Both the position numbers and the translations under genes were made by a program. From an uncultured Oscillospiraceae bacterium (GTDB lineage Bacteria; Bacillota; Clostridia; Oscillospirales; Oscillospiraceae), in contig CAKTPQ010000035.1 of NCBI GenBank assembly GCA_934591745.1, forward strand, positions 1 to 12,445: a DNA stretch of 12,445 bases, read 5' to 3'. Below the pieces are notes generated by a model. The model was given only the letters and a program-made list of their open reading frames with translations, was not told where the DNA came from and made no database searches. How positions within the stretch are numbered: the stretch's first letter is position 1; every line of letters begins with the position of its first letter. Of the stretch, positions 5,194 to 12,330 are shown in pieces.

Positions 5194-7488
5194 TCAGTCC
5201 TGAATGAGTCCCTCTTCGCTGAAGCGCTTGAAGAGGATGTGGGCATTCATGGGGTTCTGGTCGATGGCCACGCCGGTGGCGTTGAGAATGGCGTTGCGGA
5301 TGGCCGGTGCGCCGGAGCAGGCCGGCGGCTCGCCCAGCGCCTTGGTGCCGAAAGCCGATGTCGGCTCGGCGTTTTCGATGAACTGCGCCTCCAGATGGGG
5401 GTGGTCCATGATGGTGCTGAGCTTGTAGTCCAGCAGGTTGTTGTTCAGCGGCTTGCCGTTCTTCTCATCAAATAACAGCTGCTCGCCCATGCCGTAGCCG
5501 ATGGCCATGGACATGCCGCCGTGTACCTGGGCGGCGGCCAGCGCCGGGTTGATGAGCTTGCCGCAGTCGTGTACGTTGACGATGTCCCGCAGCGTCACCT
5601 TACACATGGGGATGTCCACCTCGATGTCCACGAAGGTACAGCCGAAGGAGTAGGCGTTGTTGCGGATGGTGAAGGTGGACTCGGCGGTGATATGCTCGCT
5701 CTTGGCCGCGTTGTACTGGGCCGTCATGGCCAGCTCCTTCAGGCTCATCAGCACCTTGCCGTCGGTATTGCGGACGATGTTGCCGTCCACGATGTCCATG
5801 TTGTGCACCGCCTGACGGGTCAGGTCGGTGGCGTAATTCAGGATCTTTTCCTTCAGCATCAGGCCGGTCTGCCGGATGGAGAAGCCCGCCACATACGTCT
5901 GGCGGCTGGCGTAGGCGCCCAGGCCCGTGGGGGTGATGTCCGTATCCTGGCAGGACACCACATGCACATCCCTGTAGCTCTTCAGGCCCACCACATCGGC
6001 GGTCATCTGGGCGTAGGCGGTGTCGGCGCCCTGTCCGATCTCCGTCTCGCCGCACTGCATGGTAACGGTGCCGTCCAGATTCAGCTGCATCCGGTTGCTG
6101 GAGGTTTCCAGCGAGATGGGGTACACGGCGGTGTTGTACCAGAATGTGGCCATGCCCACCGCGTGGCGAACGGGGCCGGTCTCCTTGGCATACTCCGCCA
6201 TCTTCCGGTCGTAGTCTATGTACTTGCGGCCTGCCTCCATGCACTCACGGAAGGAGTCGTTATAGTTCACGTTGTGGCTGAACCCGTCCTCGTAGCCCTG
6301 GGGCATGATGTTCTGCATCCGGAAGGCCAGCGGATCCATGCCCACCGCCCGTGCGCAGTCGTCTACGTTGGACTCGTCGGCAAAGGACGCCTGCGGCATG
6401 CCGTAGCCCCGCATGGCGCCGGCGGCCGGCCGGTTGGTGAACACCGTCCAGGCGTCGCACTCCATGTTGTCGCAGGGGTAGTGCTGTGGGAAAGAGCCCA
6501 TGGCCTTGGCCACGATGGAGTGGCCGTGGGAGGCGTAGGCGCCCTGGTTGGAGAAGCACTCCACCTTCCGGGCGGCAAACGTACCGTCCTTGCGGAGCCA
6601 GGACACGATGTGGAACCGGATGGCGTGGCGCACGCGGTTGGACACGAACGTCTCCTCCCGGGAACAGTCGATGCGCACGGGGCGGCCGCCCACCTGCGTG
6701 GTGCAGTAAGCGCACAGCGGCTCGTACAGTGCGTCCTGCTTGTTGCCGAAGCCGCCGCCGATATAGGGCTTGATGACATGGATATCCGCCCACGGACGGC
6801 CCAGCGCCTGTCCCACGATACGGCGAATGATGTGGGGGATCTGTGTGGAGGACACCACCACGATCCGCCCGTTCTCCTCGTAGGAGAAGCAGCCGTGGTT
6901 CTCGATGTGGCTGTGCTGCACGGTGGGCGTGTCATACCAGCCCTCCACCTTGATAAGGCCCGGTTCCTGAATGGCGGCCTGATAGTCGCCCTTCTTCATA
7001 TCCGTGTGCTTCAGGATGTTGCGGGGGAAATTCTCGTGGAGCTGGGGCGCGCCCTCCTCCATGGCCTTCTGAGCGTCCAGCACGAAGGGAAGCTCGTCAT
7101 ACTCCACCTTCAGCGCCCGCACGCCCTGCATGGCGGACACCTCGTCCTCGGCGATGACCACCGCCACATCGTCGCCCCAGTACCGCACATGCCGGTTCAG
7201 CAGGTGCCGGTCGGCCACGTCCTGATGGCCCGGATCCATGGACCAGGGATGGCCCGCCGTGGGGAAGGTAATGTCCGGCACGTCGAAGCAGGTGATGACC
7301 TTCACCACGCCGTCGATGGCCTCGGCGGCGCTGGTGTCCACGGACTTCACGAAGCCGTGGGCGATCTCCGCGTGCTTGATGCGCACATACAGCGCGTTCC
7401 GGGGCATCAGATCCTCATAATATTTGGTACGTCCTGTGGCCTTGTCGAAAGCATCCACTCTGACCTGGCTCTTTCCTACCTCACCCAT
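5194..7488 (-). CDS. xdhA: Xanthine dehydrogenase molybdenum-binding subunit XdhA
   Basis: A 764-residue catalytic subunit that hydroxylates a purine or similar heterocycle at a molybdopterin centre in the cytoplasm. It aligns by eye along its whole length with Escherichia coli XdhA (752 residues), including TAGHPWSMDP (77-86), STQIPHIIRRIVGQAL (214-229) and NVHDCGKLINP. Active-site signatures: GGGFGNKQD (244-252), GAMRGYGMPQ (357-366, R360 matching the substrate-binding Arg of bovine enzyme), GETEIGQGADT, and GEPP with E720 as the probable catalytic base. The position of bovine Glu802 is Gln251, as I recall for E. coli XdhA. ATG 7488 has AAGGAGGAG upstream. It is the first gene of xdhABC and is divergent from mocA. 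Substrate by family is xanthine or hypoxanthine; another N-heterocycle remains possible. Confidence 0.93.
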   Translation of the reverse strand: MGEVGKSQVRVDAFDKATGRTKYYEDLMPRNALYVRIKHAEIAHGFVKSVDTSAAEAIDGVVKVITCFDVPDITFPTAGHPWSMDPGHQDVADRHLLNRHVRYWGDDVAVVIAEDEVSAMQGVRALKVEYDELPFVLDAQKAMEEGAPQLHENFPRNILKHTDMKKGDYQAAIQEPGLIKVEGWYDTPTVQHSHIENHGCFSYEENGRIVVVSSTQIPHIIRRIVGQALGRPWADIHVIKPYIGGGFGNKQDALYEPLCAYCTTQVGGRPVRIDCSREETFVSNRVRHAIRFHIVSWLRKDGTFAARKVECFSNQGAYASHGHSIVAKAMGSFPQHYPCDNMECDAWTVFTNRPAAGAMRGYGMPQASFADESNVDDCARAVGMDPLAFRMQNIMPQGYEDGFSHNVNYNDSFRECMEAGRKYIDYDRKMAEYAKETGPVRHAVGMATFWYNTAVYPISLETSSNRMQLNLDGTVTMQCGETEIGQGADTAYAQMTADVVGLKSYRDVHVVSCQDTDITPTGLGAYASRQTYVAGFSIRQTGLMLKEKILNYATDLTRQAVHNMDIVDGNIVRNTDGKVLMSLKELAMTAQYNAAKSEHITAESTFTIRNNAYSFGCTFVDIEVDIPMCKVTLRDIVNVHDCGKLINPALAAAQVHGGMSMAIGYGMGEQLLFDEKNGKPLNNNLLDYKLSTIMDHPHLEAQFIENAEPTSAFGTKALGEPPACSGAPAIRNAILNATGVAIDQNPMNAHILFKRFSEEGLIQD

Positions 7489-7538
7489 TCCGGTACTCCT
7501 CCTTGTAAACGAGATTTGACTCGGTAACAGCTGCGCAA

Positions 7539-7556
7539 ATGGCTGCCATCAGCCAT
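7539..7556. promoter_or_regulatory. Palindrome upstream of xdhA (candidate operator or leader hairpin)
   Basis: ATGGCTG-CCAT-CAGCCAT is a perfect inverted repeat with 7-bp arms, about 50 bp before the xdhA start in the region shared with mocA. A weak leftward promoter can be read further right: TTTTCA at 7595-7600 and TAGGAT at 7572-7577 (complement), 17-bp spacer. The palindrome would then lie near the start of the xdh mRNA. Regulatory use is inference. Confidence 0.4.
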
Positions 7557-7640
7557 ACTGATATTTGTACTATCCTATCACAAACCTGCGGTCTTGAAAA
7601 GGCTTTCCGTTATCCTACTTGGGATATAACGCCGTTTTTC

Positions 7641-7670
7641 TTGACAGCTTTTCCGCTTTCCGGGTATACT
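7641..7670 (+). promoter_or_regulatory. Promoter of mocA
   Basis: Perfect -35 TTGACA (7641-7646), 18-bp spacer and -10 TATACT (7665-7670). It lies just before the GGAGGTGAT ribosome site (7679-7687). The leader is therefore only about 15 bases long. Confidence 0.85.
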
Positions 7671-7691
7671 ACCACCACGGAGGTGATCCCC

Positions 7692-8282
7692 ATGGAAAAG
7701 CTGCGCATCGGCTGCGTCGTCATGGCCGCCGGCAACGCGTCCCGCTTCGGCGAAAACAAGCTGGCCGCCCGGGTGGACGGCAAGCCCCTCCTGGTCCATG
7801 CACTGGAGGCCGTGCCCACCGGCCGTTTCTGCCGCGTGGCCGTCGTCACCCAGTATCCGGAGGCGGCGGAAGCCGCCCGGCGCTTCTCCTTCACGCCCGT
7901 GAAGAACCGGCACCCGGACTGGGGCATCAGCCACACCATTTCTCTTGGCCTGGACGCTCTGGGGGACTGCGATGCCGCGCTGTTTCTGGTATCCGACCAG
8001 CCCCTGCTGGAGCAGGCCAGCGTGGCAGAGCTGCTGGACTTCTACTGCCAGCATCCGTCCCACATCGTGGCGCTGGGCCACAACGGCGTCCGGGGCAATC
8101 CCTGCCTGTTCCCCGCCTGCTTCTTTCCGGAGCTGCGGGAGCTGCGGGAGGACCACGGCGGCAGCACCGTCATCCGCCGTCACGAGGATGCCCTGCTGCT
8201 GTACGATGTGCCCGCCCGCCAGCTGACGGACGTGGACACCCGCGCCGCTTTGGACGCCCTCACTGGGCCGGAACAGTCATAG
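7692..8282 (+). CDS. mocA: Molybdenum cofactor cytidylyltransferase / hydroxylase accessory protein (MocA/YgfJ type)
   Basis: A 196-residue MobA-like nucleotidyltransferase. It would join CTP (or another NTP) to molybdopterin, making the dinucleotide form required by xanthine dehydrogenase-type hydroxylases. Visible motifs: the nucleotide-binding loop MAAGNASRFGENKL (11-24), the NRHPDWGISHTISLGL segment (72-87), the metal-binding SDQPLL (101-106, equivalent to GDMP/GDQP), RGNPCLFP (134-141) and EDHGGSTVI (153-161). The length fits the YgfJ family, described with selenium-dependent molybdenum hydroxylases, as well as MocA. ATG 7692 has a near-perfect GGAGGTGAT; an open frame extends upstream to 7539 across the promoter but has no ribosome site. 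It lies divergent from xdhABC and convergent with the fused hydroxylase, so it probably matures both. Confidence 0.9.
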   Translation: MEKLRIGCVVMAAGNASRFGENKLAARVDGKPLLVHALEAVPTGRFCRVAVVTQYPEAAEAARRFSFTPVKNRHPDWGISHTISLGLDALGDCDAALFLVSDQPLLEQASVAELLDFYCQHPSHIVALGHNGVRGNPCLFPACFFPELRELREDHGGSTVIRRHEDALLLYDVPARQLTDVDTRAALDALTGPEQS

Positions 8283-8307
8283 CCCCCGGCGTTTTTATCA
8301 CTTCATC

Positions 8308-8343
8308 ACAGGCCGCAGCCATGCTGCGGCCTGTTTTTCTTTT
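8308..8343 (+). terminator. Intrinsic terminator of mocA
   Basis: A perfect 11-bp stem, ACAGGCCGCAG (8308-8318) with CTGCGGCCTGT (8324-8334), loop CCATG, followed by TTTTTCTTTT. It abuts the stop of the convergent fused hydroxylase gene, for which the minus strand has no T run. Confidence 0.93.
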
Positions 8344-10934
8344 CACTTCTTCCGGGCGTAGGGTGTGTTCACCAGCGGCAGCTCCAGACGCCGCTCCCCG
8401 TCCCACCGGTAGTAGGCATCGGCGATGGCCGGTGCCGTGGGGATGGACGTGATCTCACCGATGCCGATGGCGCCGCCGGCCACATCCAGTCCCGGCTTCT
8501 CCACCACGATGGCCTCGATCTCCTCCGGCAGCTGGTTGGCCCGGAACAGGCCCAGCATGCCGTACTTGGCAGTGGGCCGGCAGTTCTCGTCGATGGGATA
8601 CTGCTCCGTCAGCGCGTAGCCCATGGACATCACCACGCCGCCCTCGATCTGTCCCTCCACGCTGAGGGGATTCACGGCCTTGCCCACGTCGTGGGCGGCC
8701 ACCATCTTCTTGATCTTCCCCGTCTCCTTATCCAGAATACACATCTGTGTGGCGTAGCCGTAGGCCACATGGCTCACGGGGTTGGGCACATCCGCGCCCA
8801 GTGGGTCGGTCTTGGCCAGATACTCGCCGTAGAACTCCTGCCCCGCCAGCTCCGCCAGCGTCCTGCCGGCGTCCAGCTCCGCCTTCAGCTTTGCGCAGGC
8901 ACGGCGGGTGGCCTCGCCTGTCACCAGCGTCTGGCGGCTGCCGGAGGTATCGCCGGAATCCGGCGCGATCCACGTATTGCTCCGCTCGTACACCACGTCA
9001 TCACGCTTCAGGCCGGTGCAGGTCACCACTGTCTGTACCAGCACGGTGCCCAGCCCCTGCCCGATGCAGCTGGCGCCGGAGTAGATGTGTACCTTTCCGT
9101 CGTCCTCCACGATGAGCTTGCAGCGTCCCCAGTCGGGGATGCCCACGCCCACACCGGCGTTCTTCATGGCGCAGGCGATACCCACCGGGTCGCCCGCCGC
9201 CACCGCCGCGTCATAGGCGGGCTTGATGGCCTCCAGCGTCTCCACAAGGCCGGTGGACTCGTCCACGATCTGGCCGTTGGGTAGTACGCCGCCGGGCCGT
9301 ATAGCGTTGCGGTATCGGATCTCCCACGGGCTGATGCCCACCAGATCGGCCATCTGGTTCAGCAGCGTCTCCGTGCAGAAGCAGGTCTGCGTCACGCCGA
9401 AGCCCCGGAACGCGCCGGCCGGCGGGTTGTTGGTGTAGTAGGCATGGCCCTCGATCTCAAAATTCTCATAGGCGTAAGGCCCTGCCGCGTGGGTACAGGC
9501 CCGCTCCAGTACCGGCCCGCCCAGCGACGCAAACGCGCCGGTGTCAGATACCACGCTGGCCTTCACGCCCTGAATGATGCCGTTTTCGTCGCAGCCCATG
9601 GTGAACTCCATGTCCATGCTGTGGCGCTTGGGGTGGACGAGGATGGATTCCTGCCGGCTGAGCTTCACCTTCACCGGCACCCGCGCCACATAGGCCAGCA
9701 GTGCCGCATGGTGCTGCACGGACATATCCTCCTTGCCTCCGAAGCCGCCGCCCACCAGCATATTCTGCACCTGGCAGTGCTCGTAGTCCACGCCCAGCAT
9801 AGCCGCGCACTCGTGCATGGTGGTGTGGGAGCTTTGGTCGGTGGTCAGCAGCTTCACGCCGCCGTTGTCCAGCGGCAGCGCCACGCAGCACTCCGGCTCC
9901 AGGAACGCATGCTCCGTCCACGGCGTGTGGAACTTCTCCGTCAGCACAAATTTCGATCCGGCAATAGCCCCCGCCGCGTCGCCCCGCGACACATGCTTGT
10001 AGGCCTGCACGTTGCTCTCCTCTTCCTCGAACACCAGCGGTGCGCCGGGCGCCGCCGCCTCGGTGGGGTTATGCACTGCCGGCAGCACCTCGTACTCCAC
10101 CTTCACCAGCTTTTTGGCGGCCTCCAGCGTCTCCTGATCCCGTGCGCACACCAGCGCCACCGCGTCGCCCAGATAGTGTGTCAGCTCTCCAATGCCGATA
10201 AGGGTGGGCTGGTCCTTCTTCAGATGGCCCACATTGACATTGCCGGGGATATCCTTCTGCGTCAGCACGCACACCACGCCCTCCAGCGCCTCCGCCTCGG
10301 AGGTGTCGATGCTCAGAACCCTGGCGCGGGCATACCGGCTGCGCACCGCGCCGCCGTAGCACATCCCGTCCACATACACGTCATCGGGGTACTGGCCGTA
10401 GCCCAGCACCTTCTCCTCCACGTCCAGCCGGTGAACGCGGCTGCCCACCTGCCAGTCGTCTGCAGTGGCCGTGGGCAGCTTCCCCTCCCGGAAAATTTTC
10501 GCCGCCAGCAGGATGCCGTCGATGATCTTCACATAGCCGGTACACCGGCAGATGTTGTTGCGGATGGCGAAGGCCGCCTCCTCCCGGGTGGGGTCGGGGT
10601 TCACATCCAGCAGCCCCTTGGCGGAGATGACCATGCCGGGGATGCAGAAGCCGCACTGCACCGCGCCCGCCTCGCCGAAGGCGAAGGTGTACACCTGCTT
10701 TTCCCAGTCGCTGAGGCCCTCCACCGTCACGATGGTCTTGCCCTCCAGCTTGTCTGTCTGAGGAATACACGCCTTGGTGGGCTTGCCGTCGATGAGCACG
10801 TGACAGGTGCCGCAGGCGCCCTCGCTGCATCCGTCCTTCACGGAGGTCAGGTGCAGCGTGTCCCGCAGAAAGCGGATGAGCTTCTGATTCTTCTCGACGA
10901 CAACGGTCTGTCCGTTCACGGTGAAAGTGGCCAT
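8343..10934 (-). CDS. Fused [2Fe-2S]/molybdopterin hydroxylase, selenium-dependent xanthine dehydrogenase-like
   Basis: An 863-residue enzyme joining an iron-sulfur domain (about 1-155) to a molybdopterin domain (about 165-863). Both [2Fe-2S] ligand sets are complete: C36, C41, C44, C56, and C94, C97, C129, C131 (CGFC, CRC). Molybdenum-site signatures are GGGFGGKED (395-403, with the Glu matching bovine Glu802 at E402), GAFRGFG (507-513), GDTSGSRQTLVTGEATRR, and GIGEITSIPTAP with E827 as the likely catalytic base. There is no FAD domain. Length, architecture and the GEITSIPTAPAIADAYY end fit the selenium-dependent xanthine dehydrogenase family. In that group selenium is a labile ligand at molybdenum, not selenocysteine, and no in-frame TGA is seen. 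ATG 10934 has GGAAGGAGA upstream. The substrate is not certain; an aldehyde or other purine is possible. Confidence 0.9.
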   Translation of the reverse strand: MATFTVNGQTVVVEKNQKLIRFLRDTLHLTSVKDGCSEGACGTCHVLIDGKPTKACIPQTDKLEGKTIVTVEGLSDWEKQVYTFAFGEAGAVQCGFCIPGMVISAKGLLDVNPDPTREEAAFAIRNNICRCTGYVKIIDGILLAAKIFREGKLPTATADDWQVGSRVHRLDVEEKVLGYGQYPDDVYVDGMCYGGAVRSRYARARVLSIDTSEAEALEGVVCVLTQKDIPGNVNVGHLKKDQPTLIGIGELTHYLGDAVALVCARDQETLEAAKKLVKVEYEVLPAVHNPTEAAAPGAPLVFEEEESNVQAYKHVSRGDAAGAIAGSKFVLTEKFHTPWTEHAFLEPECCVALPLDNGGVKLLTTDQSSHTTMHECAAMLGVDYEHCQVQNMLVGGGFGGKEDMSVQHHAALLAYVARVPVKVKLSRQESILVHPKRHSMDMEFTMGCDENGIIQGVKASVVSDTGAFASLGGPVLERACTHAAGPYAYENFEIEGHAYYTNNPPAGAFRGFGVTQTCFCTETLLNQMADLVGISPWEIRYRNAIRPGGVLPNGQIVDESTGLVETLEAIKPAYDAAVAAGDPVGIACAMKNAGVGVGIPDWGRCKLIVEDDGKVHIYSGASCIGQGLGTVLVQTVVTCTGLKRDDVVYERSNTWIAPDSGDTSGSRQTLVTGEATRRACAKLKAELDAGRTLAELAGQEFYGEYLAKTDPLGADVPNPVSHVAYGYATQMCILDKETGKIKKMVAAHDVGKAVNPLSVEGQIEGGVVMSMGYALTEQYPIDENCRPTAKYGMLGLFRANQLPEEIEAIVVEKPGLDVAGGAIGIGEITSIPTAPAIADAYYRWDGERRLELPLVNTPYARKK

Positions 10935-10996
10935 ATCGTTCTCCTTCCTGCGGCGGGCGCCCCGCCTGTCCGAAAGTACCTGAATTTTTTTCAGTT

Positions 10997-11025
10997 ATTA
11001 TACAATATTTTTAGCTTTTCTGCAA
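10997..11025 (-). promoter_or_regulatory. Promoter of the fused hydroxylase gene
   Basis: On the minus strand, -35 TTGCAG (11020-11025), 17-bp AT-rich spacer and a perfect -10 TATAAT (10997-11002). Transcription should start near 10990, giving a leader of about 55 bases. A short inverted repeat, GAATA-GCGT-TATTC (11037-11050), lies just upstream of the -35 and could be a regulator site. Confidence 0.85.
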
Positions 11026-11084
11026 GTCTTAGTCGTGAATAGCGTTATTCTACTTCCGCAATAACGATGTCCCGCACCAACCGC

Positions 11085-11113
11085 TTGCGCCGCCGCCCGC
11101 CACCTGCTATAAT
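11085..11113 (+). promoter_or_regulatory. Promoter of the DUF2087-GNAT unit
   Basis: -35 TTGCGC (11085-11090), 17-bp spacer and perfect -10 TATAAT (11108-11113). It is divergent from the fused hydroxylase promoter, with about 60 bp between the two -35 elements. Confidence 0.8.
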
Positions 11114-11170
11114 GAAACCGCAGGCGGCGCTGGACGCCTTTCTGTGCCGCAGCCAAAGGAGGATACACGC

Positions 11171-11479
11171 ATGGAACATGCTCTGGCAGAATTGTCCCCG
11201 TTTCTGACGCCGGACGGGCGTCTGACCGCGCTTCCCGCCAAGCATAAAAAGAAGCTGGCGGCGCTCTGGTATCTGGCGGGAAAGCTGGAGTCCGGACGGC
11301 AGTATACGGAGCCGGAGGTCAACGACCTCTTGGACGCGTGGACGCTGTTCCATGACCCCGCCACACTCCGGCGGGAACTGTATAACAAGCGCCTTCTGGA
11401 CCGCTCTGCCGACTGCCGCCGCTATTGGCGTGCCGAAACGCTTCCGGCACTGGCGGATTTCATCGCAGCACACATCTGA
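11171..11479 (+). CDS. DUF2087-domain protein
   Basis: A 102-residue soluble protein matching the DUF2087 pattern: LPAKHKKKLAALWYLAGKLE (21-40), then YTEPEVNDLLDAW (45-57), and ATLRRELYNKRLLDRSADCRRYW (64-86). The domain is predicted to be a small winged-helix-like fold. It occurs alone or fused to ArsR-type regulators in Firmicutes, and its function is not established. The ATG at 11171 has AAAGGAGGA 7 bases upstream; a GTG at 11144 is in frame but lacks a ribosome site. A GNAT gene follows after 41 bases with no terminator, so they probably share a transcript. Confidence 0.9.
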   Translation: MEHALAELSPFLTPDGRLTALPAKHKKKLAALWYLAGKLESGRQYTEPEVNDLLDAWTLFHDPATLRRELYNKRLLDRSADCRRYWRAETLPALADFIAAHI

Positions 11480-11520
11480 CCCGGCGCACGCCGCATCACA
11501 TGCTATGGAGGGCATGATAT

Positions 11521-12045
11521 ATGGACATCAAGCCACTTGATAAAAAGACCTACGCGGGCCGGAAATTCACCGCCCGCTACCATACCAACGGCTATTACGA
11601 TATTTGCCCTGATGAACGTGGCTTTCAGGTGCAGTACAAGCTCTTCGATGCGCCGGTGGAACGCTCCTTTGGCGATTTGTTTTACGGCGAGTGGCTGGAG
11701 GCGCCCGTGGCCTTCGGCGCCTTTGAGGGTGAGACCCTCGTCGGCTATATCGAGGGTTCCCCCGAAACCTGGAACAACCGCTTCCGCATCAGCAATATCT
11801 GTATATTTGACGATTCCCGCCGCGGCAAGGGCTTGGGCGCCAGGCTTCTCGCACCCATGCTGGACGCTGCACGGGCCTCCGGTGCCCGGATGCTCATTCT
11901 GGAAACGCAGTCCTGCAACGAAAATGCCATCGCCTTCTACCGGCGGAACGGCTTCGACATCGTGGGCTTCGACCTGTATGCCTACTCCAATACCGACCCC
12001 CAGCAGCACGAGGTGCGCATCGAAATGGGCCGGAAACTGACATGA
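11521..12045 (+). CDS. GNAT-family N-acetyltransferase (streptothricin acetyltransferase-like)
   Basis: A 174-residue acetyl-CoA-dependent acetyltransferase. The acetyl-CoA pyrophosphate loop is RRGKGLGARLL (100-110). The LILETQSCNENAIAFYRRNGF segment (125-145) forms the later GNAT core, and DIVGFDLYAY (146-155) follows. The order LETQ-N-A-FY-GF-G-DL-Y, with GAFEGETLVGYIE (66-78), resembles streptothricin acetyltransferases (SatA/Sat4), as I recall their sequences. That makes a small basic antibiotic or polyamine-like acceptor possible. Resistance is not shown; many gut Clostridia carry such genes without known substrate. The ATG at 11521 has GGAGGG (11506-11511) 9 bases upstream, in the loop of a small hairpin, CATGC (11499-11503) with GCATG (11512-11516). 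No T-tract terminator follows directly. Confidence 0.88.
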   Translation: MDIKPLDKKTYAGRKFTARYHTNGYYDICPDERGFQVQYKLFDAPVERSFGDLFYGEWLEAPVAFGAFEGETLVGYIEGSPETWNNRFRISNICIFDDSRRGKGLGARLLAPMLDAARASGARMLILETQSCNENAIAFYRRNGFDIVGFDLYAYSNTDPQQHEVRIEMGRKLT

Positions 12046-12085
12046 TCTCCAGTCTCCGCTCCCCCCATAAGACGCATATAAAAAC

Positions 12086-12110
12086 GCCGCCGTGCTGTAG
12101 ATAACACCTG
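12086..12110. repeat. 25-bp direct repeat, copy 1
   Basis: It starts GCCGCCGTGCTGTAG and ends ATAACACCTG. It matches 12164-12188 at 22 of 25 positions; differences are at repeat positions 8, 12 and 14. Start-to-start spacing is 78 bp. Confidence 0.7.
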
Positions 12111-12163
12111 ACCGCCTCCCCGTGCGCGGCATTACGCACCGGCTCCGCGTGCAATGCTGCCGT

Positions 12164-12188
12164 GCCGCCGCGCTATGGATAACACCTG
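12164..12188. repeat. 25-bp direct repeat, copy 2
   Basis: It starts GCCGCCGCGCTATGG and ends ATAACACCTG, the same 3' half as copy 1. Only two copies are seen in the window, so it is not a CRISPR array. Confidence 0.7.
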
Positions 12189-12330
12189 CGCAGCGGCCTG
12201 AAAGACAGCCCCGGCCCATCTTCACGTTGCCGCGTACATCGCCGTTCGCGCATAGACTCCAACGCGCCTGCCGCGTCCCGCAACTGGTCGAAAATCTAAT
12301 ATCCCGCACAACACGGGACAGCGACTGAAA

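Noticed and set aside
5521..7527. A 668-codon open frame on the plus strand opposite xdhA
   Set aside because: It is antisense to a clear, full-length xdhA. The His/Val/Gly-rich translation is what GC-rich codon bias gives on the opposite strand; it has no ribosome site and no recognisable domain.
8343..10934. Selenocysteine insertion in the fused hydroxylase
   Set aside because: The frame is open from 10934 to the terminal TGA after RKK with no internal TGA. In this enzyme family selenium is a labile ligand at the molybdenum centre, not selenocysteine.
9444..11042. A 532-codon open frame on the plus strand opposite the fused hydroxylase
   Set aside because: Antisense shadow of an enzyme with all cofactor motifs intact. 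It also runs across that gene's promoter.
12086..12188. Possible CRISPR array
   Set aside because: Only two imperfect repeats with one 53-bp gap, and no cas genes nearby.
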